This document shows positions 1-6,039 of a DNA stretch of 19,750 nucleotides, piece after piece. The translations under genes and the position numbers were made by a program. Source of the DNA: Clostridiales bacterium (GTDB taxonomy: Bacteria; Bacillota; Clostridia; Oscillospirales; CAG-272); the NCBI GenBank assembly GCA_004554105.1, contig SFNW01000029.1:1-19750 (forward strand). Reading direction: 5' to 3'. Position 1 is the first letter of the stretch; each line of letters opens with the position of its first letter. The notes beneath the pieces are model-generated. The model searched no databases. It was not told the DNA's origin and saw only the letters and a program-made list of their open reading frames with translations.

Positions 1-372
1 TTTGAGGATGGCGCGTGGAAGATTGCCGAGATGTCGAATGCGCCGATTGAAATTCTGATTGACAAGGGATACGGCTTTGGCTCTGCCGACGAGCGAACCG
101 CCCTGAACCGTTTTTATTTGCGGACAGACAAAGAGGAGACAGACGCCGAGGAACAAACGGTCAATGCGCTTTGGGTATCGCACCGAATTATTTATTATAA
201 AGGCATCGAGCAAGTCATGCGCAGTGCGGACGGCGAACGGATATATCCGCTTTCCTATAAAGACACGACCTATTTGCCGATTCGGGCGATCGGCGATATG
301 CTGGAAATGAACATGGAATGGGACGGAGACACCAATACGGTTTCTATTCTTGAAGGTGCGGCGCAGAATTAA
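1..372 (+). CDS. C-terminal part of a copper-amine-oxidase-like (stalk) domain protein, 5' partial
   Basis: The reading frame is open from base 1 and ends with TAA at 370-372, so the start lies upstream of the window. The ATG at 31 is in frame but has no ribosome binding site, so it is probably internal. The last ~60 residues (DTTYLPIRAIGDMLEM followed by MEWDGDTNTVSIL) match the short repeat called copper amine oxidase N-terminal or stalk domain. In Firmicutes this domain is common in secreted or surface proteins and does not imply amine oxidase activity. The part before it (residues ~1-55 visible) is not recognisable. A lipoprotein gene follows after 14 nt, so both are probably co-transcribed and envelope-associated. 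The domain call is fairly sure; the function of the whole protein cannot be seen. Confidence 0.75.
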   Translation, partial: FEDGAWKIAEMSNAPIEILIDKGYGFGSADERTALNRFYLRTDKEETDAEEQTVNALWVSHRIIYYKGIEQVMRSADGERIYPLSYKDTTYLPIRAIGDMLEMNMEWDGDTNTVSILEGAAQN

Positions 373-386
373 AGAAAGGCAGAAGA

Positions 387-1178
387 ATGAAGCGACAGCA
401 TTTGATTCGATTTGCGGCGGCGGCCGGCGCTTTGGTCGGACTGCTTTGCATGACCGCGTGCCGCGGGGAGAGCGACGCACTGCCGTTCGTCGAGAGCAAA
501 GCCGATGCTGCTGTTTCGGTCGGCGTCGATTTCCTTGCGGAAGGTGCGCGGCAGGTACTGACGACCGACGGCGATGTGGATGGCGACGGCAGCAGCGAAG
601 CGCTTGCGCTTTGGCTGACCGCGACGGATGTTCCGTTTCTCACGGTGGATGGCACATTTGCGCTTCGCCTGCAAGCGCACGATGCGGTTTTTTATGAAGG
701 CGGGGATATGCAGGCGCTCGACCTCGACGGTGACGGGCGTGATGAAATTGCGGTGTTCGGGGGCAATCTTTGGGGGCTTATGCTTCAATGCGCCGCGCTC
801 GGCGCAGACGGCTGGAAAGAGCTTGCTCTGCCCGATGTCTCCTGGGACGCCGCGATGCTTCCGAGTTTTTGCGTGCGGTTCACGCTCTCGGACGGTACTC
901 TTATCGAGGTCGACGCGGAAAAAGCGAATTTGACTGCGTTTTTTGACGCAAACGGCGTTCCGTATGCCGAAACCGCAAAGGTCTTTTTCCCGCAGGATGC
1001 CGCGTGGAAAACCGTGATTCGCGGCGGGCGGGAAATGATTGCCGTTACCGGCTATCCGACGCTTCGCGCCATGCGCGGCGACGGGGAAGCCGAGAGCGAC
1101 TTCGGGACGATTCCGATGTATATCTGCATCAAGGACGGCGCGCTTCAATATGAATACGGTGAGCTTTCGCTGTATTGA
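387..1178 (+). CDS. Putative lipoprotein with Asp-rich (FG-GAP/EF-like) loops
   Basis: A 263-residue protein. The start ATG has an AAAGG ribosome binding site 7 nt upstream. The N-terminus has basic residues, a hydrophobic stretch (about 9-24) and a lipobox-like MTAC, which makes Cys25 the likely lipidated residue; the protein would then sit on the outer face of the membrane. Two Asp-rich loops are visible: DGDVDGDG at 61-68 and DLDGDGRDE at 112-120, each followed by a hydrophobic strand. That pattern is typical of FG-GAP/VCBS-type calcium-binding repeats found in secreted or surface proteins. No catalytic motif was seen. It lies 14 nt after the stalk-domain gene and ends just before a strong hairpin terminator. 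The lipoprotein call is good; the role is unknown. Confidence 0.75.
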   Translation: MKRQHLIRFAAAAGALVGLLCMTACRGESDALPFVESKADAAVSVGVDFLAEGARQVLTTDGDVDGDGSSEALALWLTATDVPFLTVDGTFALRLQAHDAVFYEGGDMQALDLDGDGRDEIAVFGGNLWGLMLQCAALGADGWKELALPDVSWDAAMLPSFCVRFTLSDGTLIEVDAEKANLTAFFDANGVPYAETAKVFFPQDAAWKTVIRGGREMIAVTGYPTLRAMRGDGEAESDFGTIPMYICIKDGALQYEYGELSLY

Positions 1179-1188
1179 ATGCGTGCAA

Positions 1189-1230
1189 AAAAGCATCGGC
1201 GGCTTTCATCCGAAAGCCGCCGATGCTTTT
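1189..1230. terminator. Bidirectional rho-independent terminator between convergent genes
   Basis: A perfect 18-bp inverted repeat (1189-1206 and 1213-1230) with a 6-nt loop separates the converging lipoprotein and exonuclease/acetyltransferase genes. The stem is A-rich at its outer edge and T-rich on the other side, so each strand ends the hairpin in a T run: four T on the plus strand and six on the minus strand. The minus-strand stop codon (1229-1231) overlaps the stem edge. Confidence 0.9.
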
Positions 1231-2872
1231 ACACATCAATCTCCAAATCCTTATGGTAGAACTTTTTGTCGTGCTCGCCGACCTCGCGGAGAATGCGGGC
1301 GGGATTGCCGACGGCGACGACGCCCGCGGGCAGGTCGTGCGTGACGACCGCGCCTGCGCCGACGACGGTATTCGAGCCGATGGTGACGCCGGGCAGGACG
1401 ATAGCGCCCGCGCCGAGCCATACGTTGTCGCCGATATGCACCGGCAGATTGTATTGCAGACCCGCGCGGCGGAGCGTGGGGTCAATCGGGTGTGCCGCCG
1501 TGGCGACGACGACATTCGGCGCAAACATACAGCCGTCGCCGATGTGGATTTCCGCGTCGTCGACCAACGTCAGGTTAAAGTTGGCGTAAAAGTCCTTGCC
1601 GACAAAGACGTGCTTGCCGCCGAAGTTTGCGTGAAAGGGCGGCTCGATATAGGCGTTTTCACCGATTGCGCCGAACATTTCTTTGAGCAGTGCGGCGCGC
1701 TTTTCTTTTTCAAGCGGGCGGGTTGCGTTGTAGTCGTACAGCTTTTCGAGGCAGAGTGCCTGCTCGGCGAGAATCGACTCGTCGGACGGATAGTAGATGC
1801 GACCGCTCTCCATGCGCGCGCGCGCCTCCTCGCTGCTCATGGCGTAAGGGTTTGCGGGCGCGGGCTGCGCCGCTTGCATAGTCTGCTCGTCCGATGCCGC
1901 AGCAGCCTTTTCCGCCGCGCGTTCGGCGGCGCGCTGCTTTCTGCGCTCGCGCATTCGCTCCTTGAACGCCGTCTTGCGCGCTTCGGCTTTCTCGGCGGCG
2001 GCGGTGTAGTGTGCCGCCGCGTGTTCGGTCGCCTTATACAGCGTGCGGAGCGCCGTTACCGCGTTTTTGCTCGGTGTACGGAAGCGCAGTCTGCCGACGA
2101 AATCGCCGTCGGCTTCGCAATGCGCCAGCGTCATATAATAGCCGCCGCCCTTCGAGACCCAGCGCTCGGTGTCGAGCGGCGCGCCGCAGGTCGGGCAGAG
2201 CGGCACGGTCAGTGCTTCGTCGTCGAATGCCGCCTGCTTGCTTGAGTAAGGTCCGAATTTCGCGTTTGCGACCGGATGCTCCCAGAGCGTGCCGGGGTCG
2301 CCGCCGTAGTCGGACAGCCCCTCGGCGAGATTCAGGTGCGAAGCGACCAGCGCGGTGTGATAGGCGTCGTGCAGGGCGTCGTGCGCCTCAAATTCGGGCG
2401 AAATGCCGAAATACTCCATCGCGTAGGCGAGCGAACGCTGCCCCTTGCCGCCGTCGGTCTGCGCGTTGAACACCGTCTGCAGATTGTAGAAATTCTCGCA
2501 GAGCGCGGTGTCAAGCCCCCATGCGGTCATGTTCTGCCTCAGCATCGGCACGTCGTCGTAGCCCCAGGTGAGCAGAATGGGACTTTCGCCGCAGAACTGC
2601 TCAAACGCCGCGCAGACGGCGGGAAACTCCTCCGCGCCTTGCAGCATCTCCTTGGTGATGCCGGTCAGCTCGCGGACGCGCTTGTTCAGCCGCTTGTAGA
2701 AGCGCGGGCGCACGCACATCGAAAAGCTGTCGGCGACCTGCCCGCTCCCGTCGAGCCGCACCGCGCCGATTTGCATAATCTCGCCCGAAAGGCGGACGCC
2801 GTTCGCGCCCTTCTGCGGCTGCTGTGCGCACATCGGCTGATTCCATTCCATGTCAAATACGATATAAGCCAT
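1229..2872 (-). CDS. DEDDh 3'-5' exonuclease fused to a maltose/galactoside O-acetyltransferase
   Basis: A 547-residue two-part protein. Residues 1-~325 are a complete DnaQ/ERI-like 3'-5' exonuclease: FDMEW gives Asp7 and Glu9, WGYDD gives Asp106/107, and AHDALHDA gives His164 and Asp169, the full DEDDh set. A cysteine-containing segment follows (CPTC at 226-229, Cys252), as in clostridial exonucleases of this family. A charged helix (~290-322) and an Ala/Pro linker (~323-343) lead to a complete maltose/galactoside O-acetyltransferase: a MAC domain (~345-400), then left-handed beta-helix hexapeptides with the likely catalytic His461 (TAAHPID) and the usual end VVGNPA-type motif (VAVGNPARIL, 519-528). 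The start ATG has GGAG 7 nt upstream. I see no stop, and no convincing second ribosome binding site, at the junction. Both halves keep their catalytic residues. I do not know this architecture as standard. Confidence 0.85.
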   Translation of the reverse strand: MAYIVFDMEWNQPMCAQQPQKGANGVRLSGEIMQIGAVRLDGSGQVADSFSMCVRPRFYKRLNKRVRELTGITKEMLQGAEEFPAVCAAFEQFCGESPILLTWGYDDVPMLRQNMTAWGLDTALCENFYNLQTVFNAQTDGGKGQRSLAYAMEYFGISPEFEAHDALHDAYHTALVASHLNLAEGLSDYGGDPGTLWEHPVANAKFGPYSSKQAAFDDEALTVPLCPTCGAPLDTERWVSKGGGYYMTLAHCEADGDFVGRLRFRTPSKNAVTALRTLYKATEHAAAHYTAAAEKAEARKTAFKERMRERRKQRAAERAAEKAAAASDEQTMQAAQPAPANPYAMSSEEARARMESGRIYYPSDESILAEQALCLEKLYDYNATRPLEKEKRAALLKEMFGAIGENAYIEPPFHANFGGKHVFVGKDFYANFNLTLVDDAEIHIGDGCMFAPNVVVATAAHPIDPTLRRAGLQYNLPVHIGDNVWLGAGAIVLPGVTIGSNTVVGAGAVVTHDLPAGVVAVGNPARILREVGEHDKKFYHKDLEIDV

Positions 2873-3178
2873 ACAAACTCCGTTTGAAGTGATAAACTAA
2901 AGAAAATGAGTAAAAAATACGCAGAAACGATGCGCACGTCCTATCTCTGCCTCCCTCTTTGAGGGAGGTGGCGCCAGCGGCGACGGAGGGAGTATATATG
3001 CACTTTAACTCCCTCAGTCGGCTTCGCCGACAGCTCCCTCGGAGAGGGAGCCTTTTTTTCTTCCATGCTTATTTACTATACCATACTTTCGGCGCAATTA
3101 CCACACTTTTTTATCATTGCAGGGGACGGCGCGGCATAGAATTGCGTTAAGGGGAATTTCTATGCACGGAGGACTTCG
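2873..3178. other. Gene-free divergent intergenic region
   Basis: 306 bases between two divergently transcribed genes. It holds the ribosome binding site of the minus-strand exonuclease next to 2873, an AT-rich stretch to ~2935 with no promoter I can call with confidence, the palindromic repeat at 2949-3052, and an AT-rich leader before the flippase gene with GGAGG at 3168-3172. A small open frame here (2959-3150) runs through the repeat and has no ribosome binding site, so it was not accepted as a gene. Confidence 0.7.
2949..3052. repeat. ~104-bp palindromic intergenic repeat (MITE-like)
   Basis: Left arm (2949-2993) and right arm (3008-3052) are near reverse complements: both begin or end with a GCCTCCCTCT / AGAGGGAGCC type end, followed by a small internal GTCGGC-TTC-GCCGAC style hairpin (3018-3032) and a CTCCCTC block. 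The centre is AT-rich (TATATATG). Each arm also folds on itself, and the right arm ends in an 8-bp stem (3033-3040 / 3044-3051) followed by seven T (3053-3059), so it could terminate plus-strand transcription. Similar CTCCCTCAGTCG-type palindromes are, as far as I recall, dispersed in many copies in clostridial genomes. No coding capacity was seen. Confidence 0.75.
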
Positions 3179-4735
3179 ATGGGACGGGCAAAGCGGTATA
3201 TCGTAAATTCGCTGATTCTCAGCGGCTGTACGCTGCTGATGCGGACGGTGGGCGTGGCGTTCAACGCCTTTTGCGTCGACCGCGTCGGGGAGGAGGGCAT
3301 GGGGCTGTTCTCGCTCGTCATGAGCGTCTATACCTTTGCCGTCACACTGGCGACCTCGGGGGTCAACCTCGCGTCCACGCGCCTTGTCGCGCTCTACTAT
3401 GGCAAGGGAGAGGGTGTGAGCGTCAGGAGCGCAATGCGAAAGTGCCTGCTGTACGCGGCGGCGTTCGGCACGGCGGCAAGCGTCGGGCTTTTTTTGTTTG
3501 CCGACTTTGCGGCGACACGCTTCCTCGCCGAGCCGCGCGCGGCAATGTCGCTGCGCGGAGTGTCGCTGTCGCTCTTGCCGCTGTCGCTCTGCTCGGCGTT
3601 TTCGGGCTATTTTGCCGCAGTGCGCCGCGTCTATAAAAACGCGATTTCGCAGGTTTCCGAGCAGGCGGTCAAGATTCTTTCCTGCGCGTTTCTGCTGTCG
3701 CTCTTTGTGCCGCGCGGCGTGGAATACGCCTGCCTTGCGCTGGTACTCGGCGGTGCGATAAGCGAAATTTTCTCGTTCTTTTTACAGTTTGTGTCCTATC
3801 TGCACGACAAGCGGACGCTTTCGGGCGGCGGCGAGGCTGTACCGATGCGTGAGGTGGCGCGTATTTCGCTGCCGGTTGCCTTTTCCGCCTATGTGCGGTC
3901 GGGACTGGTCACGGTCGAGCATATTCTCATTCCCATCGGGCTTGCGGCGTTCGGCGACCCGAACGCTTTAGCGACCTACGGCGTCATCAGCGCGGTCGCG
4001 CTGCCGATTGTGCTCTATCCCTCGGCATTCGTCGGCGCGTTTGCGGGGCTGGTCATTCCCGAGGTGACCGAATTCGACGCGGCGAAGAACACGCGCGAGG
4101 TCGCCTATGTCACGGCGCGCGCCTATGCGACGACGCTCTTTTTCTCGGTGCTTGCCGCCGGATTTTTCGCCGCCTTTTCGTCGGACATCTGCACGGCGGT
4201 CTACGGCGACAGCGGGGCGGCGGAGTATCTGCGCCTGCTTGCGCCGCTGATGCCGGTCATGTTTCTCGACACCGTCACCGACTCGATTCTGAAAGGACTC
4301 GGCAAGCAGTTCTATACCATGTGCGTCAACATCGCCGATGCGGGAATCAGCGTCGCGCTGGTCGCGTGGCTCGTGCCGAAAATCGGCATCTACGGCTATA
4401 TCATCGTCATCTACGTTTCGGAGTGCATCAATACGCTGTTCAGCATCGGCAAGCTGCTGTCGATGGTCGATTTCCGTCCGCGCCCGTATAAGTGGCTGCT
4501 CGCGCCGCTCGCCGCCGCCGTCGGCGCATCGCGGCTCGCCGTCCTTTTGATGTCGCGCTTTGCGCTGCCGCTGTCCTTTCCGACCGTCGCGCTTGAGCTG
4601 CTCGTTTTTTCGGCGTTTTACTTCGCGCTTTCCGCGCTCGTCGGCGCACTCGGCAGGGAAGAACTCGGTTGGCTGAAAAATATTTTCCGAAAAGACCGAA
4701 AAGCGTCTTTCAAAAAAGACTGCACTATGCTATAA
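3179..4735 (+). CDS. SpoVB-like polysaccharide/lipid flippase (MOP superfamily)
   Basis: A 518-residue integral membrane protein with roughly 12-14 hydrophobic segments spread over its whole length. The N-terminus (RTVGVAFNAF, then VGEEGMGLFSLVMSVYTFA and TSGVNLASTRLVA) is the pattern of the stage V sporulation protein B / polysaccharide transporter branch of the MATE-MurJ-Wzx superfamily. These proteins flip lipid-linked sugar precursors across the membrane; SpoVB itself acts in spore cortex formation. The length matches the family (about 500-550). The start ATG follows GGAGG (3168-3172) by 6 nt. It stands alone, with a repeat on each side and no cell-wall partner next to it, so the substrate (sporulation or another polysaccharide) cannot be decided. 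Its C-terminal coding sequence contains a likely promoter for the next gene. Confidence 0.88.
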   Translation: MGRAKRYIVNSLILSGCTLLMRTVGVAFNAFCVDRVGEEGMGLFSLVMSVYTFAVTLATSGVNLASTRLVALYYGKGEGVSVRSAMRKCLLYAAAFGTAASVGLFLFADFAATRFLAEPRAAMSLRGVSLSLLPLSLCSAFSGYFAAVRRVYKNAISQVSEQAVKILSCAFLLSLFVPRGVEYACLALVLGGAISEIFSFFLQFVSYLHDKRTLSGGGEAVPMREVARISLPVAFSAYVRSGLVTVEHILIPIGLAAFGDPNALATYGVISAVALPIVLYPSAFVGAFAGLVIPEVTEFDAAKNTREVAYVTARAYATTLFFSVLAAGFFAAFSSDICTAVYGDSGAAEYLRLLAPLMPVMFLDTVTDSILKGLGKQFYTMCVNIADAGISVALVAWLVPKIGIYGYIIVIYVSECINTLFSIGKLLSMVDFRPRPYKWLLAPLAAAVGASRLAVLLMSRFALPLSFPTVALELLVFSAFYFALSALVGALGREELGWLKNIFRKDRKASFKKDCTML

Positions 4736-4736
4736 T
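4728..4736 (+). promoter_or_regulatory. Extended -10 promoter overlapping the flippase stop codon
   Basis: TGCTATAAT at 4728-4736 is a perfect extended -10 element (TGnTATAAT), and the TAA stop of the flippase gene lies inside it. The -35 region 17 nt upstream (TTTCAA, 4708-4713) is poor, which extended -10 promoters tolerate. It would drive the metallophosphoesterase/ATPase pair with a leader of about 155 nt that includes the hairpins at 4806-4859. Confidence 0.55.
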
Positions 4737-4785
4737 GAACACATAGTTTGTCGATAAAGCGACGCCGATACGCGGGTAGCCCTCT

Positions 4786-4867
4786 GCAAAGTTTTTTGCG
4801 GATTCGCAAGGCGCTTTTTTACAAAAAAGCACCTTGCGCGGGGTCTGGGGCGGCGCCCCGACTTTTT
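4786..4867. repeat. Hairpin-rich intergenic repeat
   Basis: Within the 163-nt gap before the metallophosphoesterase gene there is a 14-bp inverted repeat with one mismatch (4806-4819 and 4823-4836, GCAAGGCGCTTTTT against AAAAAGCACCTTGC) and then a short GC hairpin (GGGGC-GGC-GCCCC, 4847-4859), ending in ACTTTTT. A smaller TTTTTTGCGGATTCGCAA element precedes it. I recall related GCAAGGCGCTTTTT...CTTGCGGGG...GGGGC intergenic palindromes in many Oscillospiraceae genomes. It could attenuate transcription from the upstream promoter or be a dispersed repeat; the sequence alone does not decide. Confidence 0.6.
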
Positions 4868-4898
4868 CGACCGAATCCAAGGCGGTGGGAGAAACAGT

Positions 4899-6029
4899 AT
4901 GAAAGACACGATTCGGATTCTGCACATGGGCGACGTGCATTTGGACTCGCCCTTTTCCTCGCTCGGCGTGGACAAGAGCGAGAGCCGCCGCCGCGAGCTG
5001 CGCGGCGCGTTTACGTCGATTCTGTATTACGCCAAGGAGAAGAATGTCGACCTTGTGCTGATTTCGGGCGATTTGTTTGACGACGGCTACGCCACGGGCG
5101 AAACCGTCGACCTGCTTTGCGGTCAGTTTGCCGCGCAGCCCGACTGTCACTTTGTCATTGCGCCGGGCAATCACGACCCCTACACGCGCGGCAGTCTCTA
5201 CGCCTCGGGCAAGCTGCCGAAAAACGTCCATGTCTTTTCGTCGGAGGGGCTGCAGCGCTTTGTGTTCGAGGATCTGAACACCGAGGTTTACGGCTGGGCG
5301 TTTTGCTCCGACACGCTGCCCGCAAGCCCGCTCGCGGGTAAGCGTGCCGACGACAACGGGCGGCTGCATCTCGTCTGCGGACACTGCGACATGGCGTCGC
5401 CGATTTCAAAATACTGCCCGGTCACGCGCGAGGACGTCAAAAAGTTCGGCGCACACTTCTGCGGGTTTTCGCACATTCACAAGACGCCCGAGGTCTTGAC
5501 CGAGGACGGCGTCACATGGACCTATTCCGGCTTTGTCGAGGGGCGCGGCTTTGACGAATGCGGCTTCGGCGGCATCAACTATATCGAGGCACAGACCTCG
5601 GGCGATTTCGCCGTCAAGGTCATGCGACTGAAAACCGCGCGCCGCCGCTATATGTGGGAGACGCTCGACGTCGGGGGCAGCGGCAGTCTTGCCGAGGTCG
5701 CCGAGAAAATCGACGCGCTCATCAAGGAGAAAAAATACGCCGACGACACGCTGCTGCGCGTGACGCTGACCGGCGCGGTCTCGCCCGAAATCGAGAATAC
5801 CGCGCGGCTCGAAAGCGCGGTGCGCGGGCTGTATCTGCTCGAAATCGACGACAGGACAAGCCCCACGTTTGACGGCGGGACGCTTGAAAACGATATGACC
5901 ATGCGCGGCGAGCTTTACCGCGAGCTGCTGCCCGCGCTGTCGGACGGCGACCCCGCAGCGCGCAGCGTCGCCGCCGCCGCGCTGAAGCTTGGGCTTGCGG
6001 CACTTGGGGGTCGAAATGTGACCGAATGA
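4899..6029 (+). CDS. Metallophosphoesterase, DNA-repair exonuclease family (YhaO/SbcD/Mre11-like)
   Basis: A 376-residue calcineurin-like phosphoesterase. The metal-binding motifs appear in order: GDVHLD (Asp12, His14), SGDLFDD (Asp58), GNHD (90-93), CGHCD (His162) and GFSHIH (His192, His194). All are intact, so an active Mn/Mg nuclease is expected. The C-terminal third (~230-376) is the variable capping and partner-binding part. The start ATG follows GGGAG by 7 nt. The next gene, an SMC-like ATPase, starts 10 nt after the stop, the arrangement of SbcD-SbcC and of B. subtilis yhaO-yhaN. Length and the ATPase's shape favour the YhaO type over classical SbcD. Inferred role: the nuclease subunit of an Mre11/Rad50-like complex acting on DNA ends or hairpins. 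Confidence 0.88.
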   Translation: MKDTIRILHMGDVHLDSPFSSLGVDKSESRRRELRGAFTSILYYAKEKNVDLVLISGDLFDDGYATGETVDLLCGQFAAQPDCHFVIAPGNHDPYTRGSLYASGKLPKNVHVFSSEGLQRFVFEDLNTEVYGWAFCSDTLPASPLAGKRADDNGRLHLVCGHCDMASPISKYCPVTREDVKKFGAHFCGFSHIHKTPEVLTEDGVTWTYSGFVEGRGFDECGFGGINYIEAQTSGDFAVKVMRLKTARRRYMWETLDVGGSGSLAEVAEKIDALIKEKKYADDTLLRVTLTGAVSPEIENTARLESAVRGLYLLEIDDRTSPTFDGGTLENDMTMRGELYRELLPALSDGDPAARSVAAAALKLGLAALGGRNVTE

Positions 6030-6039
6030 GGGACGAAAA

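Noticed and set aside
1175..2245. 356-codon plus-strand open frame opposite the exonuclease/acetyltransferase gene
   Set aside because: It starts inside the end of the lipoprotein gene, passes through the terminator hairpin, and is antisense to a gene with two complete catalytic domains.
2959..3150. Small plus-strand open frame over the palindromic repeat
   Set aside because: It has no ribosome binding site, and its composition comes from the repeat arms.
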